A stretch of DNA of 64,000 bases from an uncultured Clostridia bacterium (GCA_934149365.1 CAKPEI010000001.1:124001-188000), one strand, 5' to 3'; positions 8,428 through 17,939 are shown, counted from the first letter of the stretch. Notes: a model not told the origin generated them from the sequence alone. Made by a program: numbers and translations.

Positions 8428-9165
8428 TTACTTAGTTGTACTTAATTTTATATTAACTTCATGTCCGTCTGTTGTCGCAGATATTTTAACTGAATTTTGG
8501 TTAGTGTTTATGAATTTTAAGTCAGCACCTCCGTAAGATACAGTAGCATCTTTATCTTTTGCCACATAATATACACGTCTACTATGTGGATGTCTTTCGG
8601 TTATTTTAAAGTTGGCGATTAATGCTGCGTTGTACAATGTACTACTAATTTGACACATACCGCCGCCATATATTTTTATCTTTCTACCATTTCCATTAAA
8701 TCCTGTAGCTTTTTTGTAGCCTTGTTTTGCACTCATTGGACCAACTGTGTTGTTGAATGAAAATTCCTCACCAGACTTAATTACAGCACCGTCTAATTTA
8801 CTAACAGCTAGTTTTATATTGTGAATTCTAGCTTCTTCTTTATCATATATAGTTGTAGAAAAGTTTGATAATTCTTCCTCAGTAAAGGTGTTAGAGTTTA
8901 TAGATGAAATTCTACTTGTATCACTTCCTTCTACTGTTTGGTCTTTTGTGGCATCTATATTTGATAAAATGTTTTCATCATTTTTATCGTTATTATTGCT
9001 ATTTTCTTCAGTTACTTCTTTATATGATTTAGTTTCTACAGTAGAGTTATCTCTTAGATCTTTTATAGGTGAATAGTTTAATGAAAAAGCAGCCCAAATT
9101 GTTCCACCTATTATAAAAACAACAAGTAAAATTAATAATATATTTTTTACTTTTTCTTCATTCAT
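8428..9165 (-). CDS. VanW family protein
   Basis: A 245-residue protein with an N-terminal membrane anchor (about residues 8-28), a low-complexity acidic/Asn linker and a VanW domain. Diagnostic motifs are SGEEFSFNNTVGP, YGGGMCQISSTLYNAAL and ERHPHSRRVYYV. VanW is an accessory gene of some vancomycin clusters, but most homologues, like this one, stand alone with cell-envelope functions still undefined. No resistance genes are nearby. The start is supported by a GGAGGAAT site. Confidence 0.9.
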   Translation of the reverse strand: MNEEKVKNILLILLVVFIIGGTIWAAFSLNYSPIKDLRDNSTVETKSYKEVTEENSNNNDKNDENILSNIDATKDQTVEGSDTSRISSINSNTFTEEELSNFSTTIYDKEEARIHNIKLAVSKLDGAVIKSGEEFSFNNTVGPMSAKQGYKKATGFNGNGRKIKIYGGGMCQISSTLYNAALIANFKITERHPHSRRVYYVAKDKDATVSYGGADLKFINTNQNSVKISATTDGHEVNIKLSTTK

Positions 9166-9264
9166 AATATTCCTCCAATATATAATTATTTTGTGATAAT
9201 AATTATTATATATACAGGAAATTAAATGAAAAATTAAATTAAAAATTTATCAATAAATTAAAAA

Positions 9265-9453
9265 TTAACATTCATTGTTATTATTACAGAAAAATAAAAA
9301 GAAGATTGTTATTACTATTATTATTGGTAAAAAACCAGAAAAATTAGAACAATTAGAAAAACCACTTTGTGTATTACAATTATTTCCCATAAAGCAATTA
9401 CAGTTATTTCTGTCACTAGAATTACAATCTGTTACATTATTATCATTAAACAT
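9265..9453 (-). CDS. Small Asn/Cys-rich membrane protein
   Basis: A 62-residue protein with an Asn/Cys-rich N-terminal half (eight Cys within the first 40 residues), one hydrophobic segment (LPIIIVITIFFLFF) and a CNNNNEC tail. A TAGGAGTTG ribosome site precedes the ATG, so it is likely real. It lies 13 nt after the peroxiredoxin gene, whose own tail is also Asn/Cys-rich. The composition resembles spore-coat or surface proteins crosslinked by disulfides. No family is recognised. Confidence 0.65.
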   Translation of the reverse strand: MFNDNNVTDCNSSDRNNCNCFMGNNCNTQSGFSNCSNFSGFLPIIIVITIFFLFFCNNNNEC

Positions 9454-9466
9454 ATAAAATCAACTC

Positions 9467-10198
9467 CTAACAATTATTACAGTTATTTTGAGGTTTATTA
9501 TTAAAGCATAAAAACCAATCTACACAGTTATAATTTGTGGTGTTACATACTTTTTCTAACATTTCTGATTGAGTCTTAGGCGCTAAAGAAATTGTTGGCA
9601 TTCCTGGAACCCAACCAGCTGGAGTGGCTACTTTATTTACATCACTTTCTTGTAATGCTTCTACCATTCTTAAAATTTCTCCAATATTTCTTCCAAGTGA
9701 AGCAGGGTATTCTAAAATGGCTCTGATTTTTCCTTCTGGACAAATTATGTATACACTTCTTATTGTTGCTTCATCATCTCTTCCCATCATATTATACATT
9801 TTGGCTATTTTGCATTTTTTGTCATCAATTATAGGGAAAGGAATCTGAATACCTGTTGATTTATAAATGTCATAAACCCATGAAAGATGTGACGTTATAT
9901 TGTCAACAGATAAAGCGAGTAATTCACAGTTTATCTTTTTAAATTTGCTGTGATAGTTACTAAATGAAATGAATTCAGTTGTGCACACAGGGGTATGGTC
10001 TCCAGGATGACAGAAAAATACTAACCATTTTCCTCTATAGTCACTTAATTTACATTCCCCAAAAGTTGTATTTGCCGTAAATTCAGGAGCGTTATCGCCA
10101 ATATTTAATTTTTGGCAGATATTTTCAGTATATGTAGGTGTGTTAGTTATTACTTTATTGCAGCAATTTCTTTGGTTTTCTTCATTTATATTATCCAT
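9467..10198 (-). CDS. Peroxiredoxin (AhpC/TSA, Prx6-like)
   Basis: Reduces hydroperoxides through the peroxidatic Cys in PGDHTPVCTTE (about residue 77). The 243-residue protein includes the long C-terminal Prx6-type extension (VATPAGWVPGMP). It is unusual at both ends: an N-terminal stretch with a Cys pair (RNCCN) and an Asn/Cys-rich tail ending NNCNNC. These extra Cys could tether it to the Cys-rich partner encoded just downstream or to the spore surface (inference). The start follows AAGGAGG. Confidence 0.9.
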   Translation of the reverse strand: MDNINEENQRNCCNKVITNTPTYTENICQKLNIGDNAPEFTANTTFGECKLSDYRGKWLVFFCHPGDHTPVCTTEFISFSNYHSKFKKINCELLALSVDNITSHLSWVYDIYKSTGIQIPFPIIDDKKCKIAKMYNMMGRDDEATIRSVYIICPEGKIRAILEYPASLGRNIGEILRMVEALQESDVNKVATPAGWVPGMPTISLAPKTQSEMLEKVCNTTNYNCVDWFLCFNNKPQNNCNNC

Positions 10199-10431
10199 AA
10201 ATTTTACCTCCTTGATATATGTTATTAGTAGGACAAAAATGGTGTTACAAAAATATTAGATAATGATACAAAAATATGATTGATGAAAATGATAATAACA
10301 AAACGTGAAAAGGTACATCAATACTACTTAAAATTAAAAAAACTAGATTGAATATAAAAAGAAGTGAATACAATATAAAACAAAAAAATATATTAAAAAG
10401 TAGTATACAATAATGTCAGGGAGAGGAGAGT

Positions 10432-11052
10432 ATGATTGAAAAAATAAGTAAAAAAATATTAGATATATTAGTTGATGAAAATGAAACTAATGAACAAAAA
10501 GAAATATTACTTTTTGGGATAACAAGAATAGTAGAAGATATACCCAAATATTTAGCCATGTTGTTAATATGTATACTACTTGGAAAGCTAAAAGCTTTTT
10601 GTATAGTTATGCTAGTTACGATGGCATACAAAACATTTACAGGCGGAGTTCATTTACATACTAATATAGGTTGCTTTATAGGATCAACGATATCTATTCT
10701 AAGTTGTATTTATATACCAGAAATTATGGTTAGATTTAATAAATTTATAATACCTATTATTGCATTTACTTACATATTTTCAATTTATATAATACTTACC
10801 TATGTTCCAGCAGATGTGCCAGAGATACCTATAATAAATAAGGGTAGGAGAAAAAGAGATAAAATAATGTCTTTTATAATACTTAATATATTGTTTTTAA
10901 TAGCAATTTTGCTTGTTAAAAATTTAATATATAAATACATAATAGTTATAACAATATTAAACATCGATTTGATGACAACACGCACAATATATACATTGTT
11001 TAAAAACAAATATGGTTATGAAAATTATGTACCAGATGAGATGTTAATATAA
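10432..11052 (+). CDS. agrB: Autoinducer-processing membrane protease AgrB
   Basis: A 206-residue integral membrane Cys protease that cleaves the AgrD propeptide and forms its thiolactone. The catalytic His and Cys lie in FTGGVHLHTNIGCF near residues 66-79, and the conserved loop VPADVPEIPI is present. Four to six membrane segments are visible. It sits 70 nt before agrD and faces agrC/agrA across a shared terminator. The start follows GGGAGAGG. Confidence 0.93.
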   Translation: MIEKISKKILDILVDENETNEQKEILLFGITRIVEDIPKYLAMLLICILLGKLKAFCIVMLVTMAYKTFTGGVHLHTNIGCFIGSTISILSCIYIPEIMVRFNKFIIPIIAFTYIFSIYIILTYVPADVPEIPIINKGRRKRDKIMSFIILNILFLIAILLVKNLIYKYIIVITILNIDLMTTRTIYTLFKNKYGYENYVPDEMLI

Positions 11053-11122
11053 ATATGATCGTTAACCATGGGGCGTGAATATTTATTTTAATATATAGTA
11101 ATAATTTTTAGGGGGTATTTTT

Positions 11123-11236
11123 ATGAAAAAATTATTAAGAAAAATAGCAACAGCATATGCTAAATCAACAACAAATACATGTTTCGGATGGTTCTTCCAT
11201 GCACCAGTAGCACCAAGAACTTTAATAAAAAAATAG
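11123..11236 (+). CDS. agrD: Autoinducing peptide precursor AgrD
   Basis: A 37-residue propeptide with a basic amphipathic N-terminus (MKKLLRKIATAYAK), a core TNTCFGWFF and a C-terminal recognition tail HAPVAPRTLIKK. The tail aligns with the clostridial H-x-P-x-x-P pattern. The thiolactone would link Cys20 to Phe24 or Phe25, giving a five- or six-residue very hydrophobic ring. A GGGGG-rich ribosome site precedes the ATG. Position directly after agrB makes the assignment strong. The exact processing site is not determined. Confidence 0.88.
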   Translation: MKKLLRKIATAYAKSTTNTCFGWFFHAPVAPRTLIKK

Positions 11237-11248
11237 TTGAATAAAAAA

Positions 11249-11277
11249 CTAACCCTTAGAAAGACTCTAAGGGTTAG
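11249..11277. terminator. Bidirectional terminator of the agr locus
   Basis: Perfect 12-bp stem CTAACCCTTAGA/TCTAAGGGTTAG with a 5-nt loop between convergent agrD and agrC. The T run is best on the minus-strand side. Confidence 0.85.
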
Positions 11278-11283
11278 AAATTA

Positions 11284-12630
11284 TTATTTATCAAAAGTTA
11301 ATGTTTGAGTAAAGAAATTTTTATCGTAATCTATGTTAGGAACTATATCGCCTTTGTGATTTTTCTTTAAGAATTTTAGTACTTCAAATAAACCAAAGCC
11401 AGAAGGGTTTTCTTTAGTAGAGTAGTCTTTTTCAAACATCTTTATAACGTCTACTTTGTCAGGATCTTTTACTGAATTACCTATGATGATAACATCAGCT
11501 TTCTTTTTATCATCATAATACATTTCAAGTTTAAGTTTCTTTTCATTAGACTCTAATGAAGCTTCAATGGCATTATCAAGTAATATTCCAATAATTCTTG
11601 ATAACTCAAAACTAGGAAAGTTAATACTAGATACATCTAGTCCAATATCTAGCGATAAGTTTAAACTGTTTTCACGAGCATATAGCATTTTACTAACTAC
11701 TACACCATAAATTGCAGGTTCATTAATAATCTTAGGTGACAAGATTGATAGTAGGTTAACATCATTAAAGCCATGTAATAAATTTTGACAATACTTTTTA
11801 ACACCATCAATATTACCAACTGCTAAGTAACCGTTTATAGCTTGTACCATGTTACCCATATCGTGTTTAAAACCACGAATGTTCTCATTTATTGTAGAAA
11901 GAGCTTGATTATGTAATTTTGTATTTTCCAATTCTAGTTCAGTATCTTTAAAATGTATTTGCTTTTTCATGTATAGTACAGAAAAAGTAGAAACTATAAT
12001 CAATTGGAATGTATTTAGCATAACAAAACCAATAGGGTAATCATAGTTATTTGAGAACATTAAGACCATTGATGGTATTAATGAGATTAGTATAAACAAA
12101 ACTTGATACAAAATATATTTGTAATTTATTATTGAAGTTTTGCTACGTCTGTTATTTATTATTTTACCAAAAATCATAGAGACAGCCTTTACTAATAAAG
12201 CTAATACACAATAAATTACAATTGATGTGATAAAGTAATGTATTTTGTTTTCATTTAAAAAGTTCAGATCTACTTTAAAAATAGATAAAACAATTACAGA
12301 TAGTATGTCCATCAAAAATGTTAAGGCTATGTAAATAAAACCAGCAAAGATTGATTTTAACCATCTATTTTTATATAAAAATTTTGATGTAAGTATGCAT
12401 ACAAGTGTTGCTATGAGTGGCATTATTGATTTTATACTTCTTATATGAAACAATATTATAAAGTTTACAATTGAGAATGGCAATATAATAGCAAAGTTTA
12501 TAAGATACTCTTTTAAAGAATATTTCTTCTTTGCAAAAGCTGAGTTTATAAAATACATAGCGTATGAACAGGCTAGTGAATTTGTTAATATAGATATGAC
12601 AAATAAAATAATTTCTAATAATTTTTCCAT
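11284..12630 (-). CDS. agrC: Sensor histidine kinase AgrC
   Basis: A 448-residue sensor with six or more N-terminal membrane segments (residues 1-215) for autoinducer binding, a dimerisation/H-box FKHDMGNMVQAINGYL (His near residue 256), and a GHKL ATPase domain with an N-box (LLDNAIEAS) and G-box (SGFGLFEVLKFL). It should phosphorylate the downstream AgrA. The start follows AAGGAGAA. Transcription converges on agrBD, an arrangement different from the staphylococcal agrBDCA operon. Confidence 0.92.
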   Translation of the reverse strand: MEKLLEIILFVISILTNSLACSYAMYFINSAFAKKKYSLKEYLINFAIILPFSIVNFIILFHIRSIKSIMPLIATLVCILTSKFLYKNRWLKSIFAGFIYIALTFLMDILSVIVLSIFKVDLNFLNENKIHYFITSIVIYCVLALLVKAVSMIFGKIINNRRSKTSIINYKYILYQVLFILISLIPSMVLMFSNNYDYPIGFVMLNTFQLIIVSTFSVLYMKKQIHFKDTELELENTKLHNQALSTINENIRGFKHDMGNMVQAINGYLAVGNIDGVKKYCQNLLHGFNDVNLLSILSPKIINEPAIYGVVVSKMLYARENSLNLSLDIGLDVSSINFPSFELSRIIGILLDNAIEASLESNEKKLKLEMYYDDKKKADVIIIGNSVKDPDKVDVIKMFEKDYSTKENPSGFGLFEVLKFLKKNHKGDIVPNIDYDKNFFTQTLTFDK

Positions 12631-12648
12631 GATAAATTCTCCTTTTAA

Positions 12649-13324
12649 CTAATCTATATTTCCTATGGGACAAGAGGTAGATGGGTCAAAAAACACTTTT
12701 GAATCGGATTTGTTTACCGTAGTTACAGCATTGATATTTACAATATAGGACCTATGGTTTCTAACGAACATATCAGAGGGCAAAAGTTTAGATACACTAT
12801 TTAAAGACATGGAAACCTCATAAACACAACTCTTGGTATGTATATATGTCTTATTTTGTTTTCTTTCTATAAATTGTATATCACAGGCACGTATAGATAA
12901 TCCTCTTTTTATGTTTATAAACACTTTGTTTGTTGGTGAAAATAATTCATCTTGAAATCTTTTAAATATTGTTAAAAGTGCAGATGATGATATAGGTTTT
13001 AAAAGGTAATCAAAAGTCTTACATTTAAAAGATAACAATGAATATTCAAAGTGAGCAGTTAAGAATACTAAATAAAAGTTTTTATTAAATTTTCTTAATT
13101 CTGTTGCAAATTCAACACCATTTTTTCCGACCATTTTGAAAATCTACATCTAAGAATAGAATATCGATATTCCCATTTTTCATTTCTTCATATACTTTAT
13201 CTTGACTATCTGTAACAAGTACTATTTCAGCATCAATATCAAGTTCGATGATAACTGAATACATAAGTTTAGATATGTTCTCGATGCTTTTTAAATTATC
13301 ATCGCATAGAGCGATTTTAATCAT
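12649..13324 (-). pseudogene. agrA: Response regulator AgrA (LytTR), frameshifted
   Basis: Two overlapping frames encode one regulator. The N-terminal part (13112-13324) holds the receiver with acidic residues CDDN and the phospho-acceptor FLDVDF. The C-terminal part (12649-13134) holds the receiver remainder and a LytTR DNA-binding domain ending FVRNHRSYIVNINAV. They are split at an A6 run (T6 on the plus strand, 13121-13126); removing one A restores an intact GRKNGVEFA junction. This could be a real inactivating or phase-variable slip, or a sequencing error. If real, the agr circuit is broken at its output. Confidence 0.85.
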
Positions 13325-13495
13325 AAGCTATTACCTCTTTTTTCCAAAATTTGTATAACTATATAATAATACAAAAGCTTAGAAAAAGCAACCTTTAAAA
13401 AGTAAACTAATAGTTGCTTAAATAACACTATAAGAGGTAAAAAGACTATCATAAAATTTATTATAAATTAATAATTATATATAGGGGGAAATAGT

Positions 13496-13792
13496 ATGAG
13501 ATGGTTTAAAAATAATGCTAAGGAAACAAGAGAAAAGATAAGAGATAGAATAAATGAGGTATTAGAGTTACCTTCTTATGTAATGGGAGATAGTCTAAGA
13601 GCAAACGTAATTGATAACACTTACATGTTAATAGAGGGGAAAACTAAGGTAGCAGATTATTTTGATAATTATATAAAAATTAAAACAGAAAAATATAATA
13701 TAGCAATAGATGGAAAAAACTTAACTATAAAAGAAATAAGTGACACAGACTTAATAATAAGTGGAGAAATATCTAATATATCATATGTATAG
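13496..13792 (+). CDS. yqfC: Sporulation protein YqfC
   Basis: A 98-residue YabP/YqfC-family protein with the core SYVMGDSLRANVIDNTYMLIEG followed by a second beta segment. It is expressed in the mother cell in Bacillus. It directly precedes yqfD and overlaps its upstream region, as in most spore formers. A GGGGGAAA site precedes the ATG. Confidence 0.9.
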   Translation: MRWFKNNAKETREKIRDRINEVLELPSYVMGDSLRANVIDNTYMLIEGKTKVADYFDNYIKIKTEKYNIAIDGKNLTIKEISDTDLIISGEISNISYV

Positions 13793-13803
13793 TGAGGGAA
13801 AAT

Positions 13804-14979
13804 ATGGGAATTAATAAAATTACCAGCAGAATGAAAAAAGGTACAATTATAGTGGAAGTAGAAGGCTTTTTTGTTGAAAGGTTTTTAAATATATGTAAAT
13901 CTAAAAATATTGAAATAAACGATATAAAATATGTAAATAACGGGATAATAGTGTTTAAGACAAGTTCAAATAAATATGGAGAAATAAAAAAAGTAGCAGA
14001 GAAAGTTAAGTGCAAAGTGAAAATTAAAAAGAAAAAAGGAATATACTTTGTACTTTTTAGATATAGAAAAAGAAGATTACTATTTGCTTTAGGAATTTTA
14101 CTTATTTGCATATTAATCGCCTTATCTACATTTGTTTTTAAAATAGAGATAAGTGGTAATAATAGTATAAGTGATGAAAAAATACTTGAAGTACTCAAAA
14201 AATCAGGAGTTTATGTTGGAAAGAATAAATTGCTTTTAGATACGAGAAAAGCAGGAAATCAATTAAGGACAGAACTATATGATATAGCATGGGTAGGAGT
14301 AGATGTAAAAGGTACAAAGGTTAGTGTTAAAATTGTTGAAAAGGTATTAACAAATGAAGATGAGAATAAAGATATACCGGGTGATGTTATTTCAAATAAA
14401 TCTGGCATTATAACTAAAATAATAGCAGAGAACGGAACAGCTAGATATAGAGCCGGAAGTTACATAGAAAAAAATATGGTGGCAATAGAAGGAGTTATAG
14501 AAAGTGAAATAATAGAAAATATGAGTGTTCATGCAAGCGGAATACTTAGAGTAAAAAATACGTATACGCATGAAATAAGTAAAAAATATAGCACTAATGA
14601 GAAAGTATATACTGGTAAGAAAAGATATGGCTTTGGAATTAGTATTAATAATAATGAATATTTAATAAAATATTTGCCAAAAGAGCATATTTATGATATA
14701 AATAAAAAGGAGAGAAAAATAACTCTTTTCGGTATTTCTTTTAGTTTTTTGTTTAATCAATATGTAGAATATGATTTGGTAAATAAAGAAAAGTCATATG
14801 AAGAACTTACTGACGAATGTAAAAAAGAATATGATGAGTATATTGAAAAAATAAAAAATGATACAAGTGTAGTATCTAATGAAAAATTGGAAATCATAAA
14901 GGAAGATGCTGGAATAAAGTATATTGTTACATATGATTTAGAAGAAGATGCGGGAGAGTTTAAAAAAACAGGAGAATAA
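13804..14979 (+). CDS. yqfD: Sporulation protein YqfD
   Basis: A protein of about 391 residues with an N-terminal cytoplasmic domain, one membrane segment (LLFALGILLICILIALSTFVF) and a large extracytoplasmic region beginning KIEISGNNSISDEKILEVLK, which resembles a POTRA-like fold. YqfD is a stage IV sporulation protein of unknown activity. The start at 13804 has the GAGGG site; an upstream GTG at 13792 overlaps the yqfC stop and is less likely. Confidence 0.9.
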   Translation: MGINKITSRMKKGTIIVEVEGFFVERFLNICKSKNIEINDIKYVNNGIIVFKTSSNKYGEIKKVAEKVKCKVKIKKKKGIYFVLFRYRKRRLLFALGILLICILIALSTFVFKIEISGNNSISDEKILEVLKKSGVYVGKNKLLLDTRKAGNQLRTELYDIAWVGVDVKGTKVSVKIVEKVLTNEDENKDIPGDVISNKSGIITKIIAENGTARYRAGSYIEKNMVAIEGVIESEIIENMSVHASGILRVKNTYTHEISKKYSTNEKVYTGKKRYGFGISINNNEYLIKYLPKEHIYDINKKERKITLFGISFSFLFNQYVEYDLVNKEKSYEELTDECKKEYDEYIEKIKNDTSVVSNEKLEIIKEDAGIKYIVTYDLEEDAGEFKKTGE

Positions 14980-14981
14980 TA

Positions 14982-15482
14982 ATGATTAATATTGATTTTT
15001 ACACTAACTATGAAGATGAAGATAAACTTAAGATATATGATAAATATATAAAAGAATATGACGAAAAAATAAACAGAATAATAGAAGAAGCATTGAAGCT
15101 AAATGATATTAAATTAAGTAATGTGTACGTTGGCATAGGAGTGGTAACACCAGATAGAATACATGAACTAAATAAGGAATTTAGAAATGTTGATAGAGCA
15201 ACGGATGTGTTATCATTTCCAATGTTTTCAAGAGAAGAGCTAGCTTCGGGAATAAATGAATTAGAAGAAAATGAAGAAGTATCAATAGGTGATATTGTAC
15301 TTTGTTTAGAAGTTATAGAAAATCAAGCTATAGAATATGGAACAGGGTTTAACCGTGAAATGCTATATATGATAACACATGGTATATGTCATTTGCTAGG
15401 TTATGACCATATAGTGCAAGATGAAAAAAAAGAAATGAGAGAAATGGAAGAAAAAATATTATCTAGGATAGGAGAAATGTAA
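14982..15482 (+). CDS. ybeY: Endoribonuclease YbeY
   Basis: A 166-residue metal-dependent RNase that matures 16S rRNA and takes part in ribosome quality control. The zinc triad THGICHLLGYDH lies near residues 131-142, and NKEFRNVDRATDVLSFPM is the family signature. It is translationally close to yqfD (2-nt gap). The phoH gene usually found between yqfD and ybeY is absent. Confidence 0.95.
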   Translation: MINIDFYTNYEDEDKLKIYDKYIKEYDEKINRIIEEALKLNDIKLSNVYVGIGVVTPDRIHELNKEFRNVDRATDVLSFPMFSREELASGINELEENEEVSIGDIVLCLEVIENQAIEYGTGFNREMLYMITHGICHLLGYDHIVQDEKKEMREMEEKILSRIGEM

Positions 15483-15483
15483 T

Positions 15484-16263
15484 ATGAATGAGGAACTTAA
15501 AGATAAAAACCTCGATGAAAATTTAGACAAAATAAGTAAGAACAAGACATGGTTTTCTGCTTCAAAAAATGCTTTAAATGGTATAATACAAGCATTTAAA
15601 ACAGAAAGAAACTTAAGAATAGACTATATAATTGGTGTTTTTGTTTTTTGTACAAGCTTTTTCTTTGATTTTACAAAAACAGAATTTGCAACACTTTGTC
15701 TTACAATTGGTTTTGTAATATTTGCCGAAATGATAAATTCAACTGTTGAGTATATGGTAGATTTACTTACAGATAAATATGATGAAAGAGCTAGAGCAGC
15801 AAAAGACATCGCAGCAGGTGGTGTGCTTATTGCAGCTGCGGTTGCTGTACTTAATGCCTATTTCTTGTTTATAGATAAGATAAAAGGAGCAAGTACTATA
15901 CTTCTTGAAAAAATACTAAGCTCTACTACACACACATTAGTTGCAATATTATTTGTTGTTACATTATTTGTTGTTATTTTAAAAGGAGTGTTTAGTAAAG
16001 AAAGAAACTATGTTAAAAGTTTTCCAAGTGCTAGAATAGTAATAAGTTATGGACTAGCAACATATCTACTTATAATAACTCAAAACTTGATAGTTGGAGC
16101 AGTATCTTTTGTACTATGCTTTATGATAAGTCAACTTAAAAGAGAAAATGATAAAATAACAACTACATATGTTGTATTAAGTGCATTACTTGGAATACTA
16201 CTTGTACTTATTGTGTATCAAATTACGCTTATAAACCCAGTTCTAAGTGATATTATTAAATAG
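15484..16263 (+). CDS. dgkA: Diacylglycerol/undecaprenol kinase with extra membrane domain
   Basis: The N-terminal part (about residues 20-135) is a prokaryotic DgkA-type lipid kinase: a three-helix membrane protein with EMINSTVEYMVDLLTDKYDERARAAKDIAAGGVL covering the catalytic Glu and Asp region. In Gram-positive bacteria it phosphorylates undecaprenol for cell-wall lipid recycling. About 120 further residues form four membrane helices containing KSFPSARIVISYGLA, which looks like a PAP2 phosphatase motif lacking its His. The extra domain is therefore probably not an active phosphatase. It sits between ybeY and yerB. Confidence 0.88.
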   Translation: MNEELKDKNLDENLDKISKNKTWFSASKNALNGIIQAFKTERNLRIDYIIGVFVFCTSFFFDFTKTEFATLCLTIGFVIFAEMINSTVEYMVDLLTDKYDERARAAKDIAAGGVLIAAAVAVLNAYFLFIDKIKGASTILLEKILSSTTHTLVAILFVVTLFVVILKGVFSKERNYVKSFPSARIVISYGLATYLLIITQNLIVGAVSFVLCFMISQLKRENDKITTTYVVLSALLGILLVLIVYQITLINPVLSDIIK

Positions 16264-16278
16264 TAAAGAGGGATATTT

Positions 16279-17352
16279 ATGAACAAAAAGGTTATAGTAT
16301 TTTTTGTTATCTTGATTATAGCGATTTCAAGTGTTGGAGTATATGTATATTTAAATAAATATATGAAAAATCAAGATAGTGGAGATAATTTAACTCAGAA
16401 TGTAGAGGAAGTACCAGAGCCGGAACCAGAAGTTCAAATTTTTAAAGGAACTGAAAGACCGATTGCTGTAATGATAGATAATGAGCCAGGTGCTTGGCCA
16501 CATGCAGGACTTCAAGATGCTTACATGATATATGAAGCTATAATAGAAGGTGGGCAGAGTAGACTTATGGCCTTGTTTAAAGGTACTAATACTGCTAAGA
16601 TAGGTCCAATAAGAAGTTCAAGACATTACTTTGTAGAATTTGCAATGGAGCATTCTGCTATATATGCACATTTTGGTTGGAGCCCTAAGGCAGAAGAAAC
16701 AATAAAAAGCAATAACGTAAATAATATAAATGGTATAAATTACGATGGTACAAAGTTCTGGAGAGAAGGAAAAGGTTACCATACTGCGTTTACTAGTATA
16801 GCTAATTTACAAGATGTAGCAAAGTCAAAAAGCTATCTTATGATTGGAAGCGATAAACCAATTTATACATATAGCGCAAGAGAATATAATTTAGAAACGG
16901 AAAAACAGGTAGATAGCATAAATATGGTATATTCTACTAAGCATAGCGTATCATATAAATATAATGAAGAGAAAAAAGTATTTTATAGATATCAAAGAGG
17001 TAACGCTCATACAGATAGAGTAACTAAAGAACAATACTTTGCTAAAAACATTATTGTAGCTGTAATGTCAAATTATGCCTTAAGTGATGGAACGAATAAA
17101 GGAAGACAGGAAGTAGTTAATGAGGGTACAGGAACAGGATATTATTTAACTAATGGTAAATGTATTGATATAACATGGAAAAAAGATAGTTTGAAATCTA
17201 AAACATATTTTTATGATTTAAATGGTAACGAGATAACATTAAATGACGGTATTACATTTGTTCAAATAGTACCAAAAGGACAAAAAATAGATATAACATA
17301 TAAAGAAGTCCAGCAAACAAATGAAGAAACTACTGGTAATGTAAATCAGTAA
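16279..17352 (+). CDS. YerB-like DUF3048 protein
   Basis: A 357-residue extracytoplasmic protein with an N-terminal membrane segment (residues 5-25), a Pro/Glu linker and a DUF3048 domain. Signatures are RPIAVMIDNEPGAWPHAGL, YEAIIEGGQSRLMALF and IGPIRSSRHYFVEFAMEHSA. The family is widespread in spore formers; its biochemical role is unknown. It lies in an operon-like run between dgkA and cdd with 15-nt spacers. Confidence 0.88.
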   Translation: MNKKVIVFFVILIIAISSVGVYVYLNKYMKNQDSGDNLTQNVEEVPEPEPEVQIFKGTERPIAVMIDNEPGAWPHAGLQDAYMIYEAIIEGGQSRLMALFKGTNTAKIGPIRSSRHYFVEFAMEHSAIYAHFGWSPKAEETIKSNNVNNINGINYDGTKFWREGKGYHTAFTSIANLQDVAKSKSYLMIGSDKPIYTYSAREYNLETEKQVDSINMVYSTKHSVSYKYNEEKKVFYRYQRGNAHTDRVTKEQYFAKNIIVAVMSNYALSDGTNKGRQEVVNEGTGTGYYLTNGKCIDITWKKDSLKSKTYFYDLNGNEITLNDGITFVQIVPKGQKIDITYKEVQQTNEETTGNVNQ

Positions 17353-17367
17353 TGAGGAGGAAGATAT

Positions 17368-17808
17368 ATGACAAATGAAGAGTTAATAAAGATAGCTGAA
17401 AAGGCTAGAGAAAACTCAAAATGTAAGTATACTAAATATTCTGTTGGTGCAGCTTTACTTACTAAAAGTGGTAATGTGTATAAAGGATGCAATATAGAAC
17501 ATAGTATAAGCGGACTTGCATCTTGCGCTGAAAGAGTTGCTTTTATGAAAGCAATATCAGAAGGTGAAAGTGAATTTGAAAAAATAGCTGTAGTAGGGGG
17601 CTATGAGGGAAAAGAAAGAGAAGCCATGCTTATACCATGTATGGTATGTGTGCAATATATGCTAGATTTCGTTAATGATATAAAAGTTGTATGCTATATT
17701 GATAACAAAATAGAAGAAGTACATTTGACTGACCCTAGACTTCTTAGCTTAAATGTAAATAGAAAAGTCAAAATGAAAAAATTTGATAGAAAAGAAGAAT
17801 TGAAATAA
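17368..17808 (+). CDS. cdd: Cytidine deaminase
   Basis: A 146-residue zinc enzyme converting cytidine to uridine in pyrimidine salvage. Zinc ligands and the catalytic Glu are in ASCAERVAFMKAI and PCMVCVQYM; the substrate segment CNIEHSISG is present. It is the last gene of the yqfC-yqfD-ybeY-dgkA-yerB-cdd run. In many Clostridia era follows directly; here era is 19.4 kb away. Confidence 0.92.
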   Translation: MTNEELIKIAEKARENSKCKYTKYSVGAALLTKSGNVYKGCNIEHSISGLASCAERVAFMKAISEGESEFEKIAVVGGYEGKEREAMLIPCMVCVQYMLDFVNDIKVVCYIDNKIEEVHLTDPRLLSLNVNRKVKMKKFDRKEELK

Positions 17809-17939
17809 TAACATTACAAAAATAATACAAAAAGATAATGTATGAATAATTTATGTATATAGACATTATAACAAAAAAGTAAAAAATTAAAGAAAGGAAT
17901 TTGTATAATGTTATATTTTCATTATATGAGGTAAGATAA

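Noticed and set aside
8428..9165. Vancomycin resistance gene
   Set aside because: VanW-domain proteins are common in non-resistant Clostridia, and no van ligase or regulator is present.
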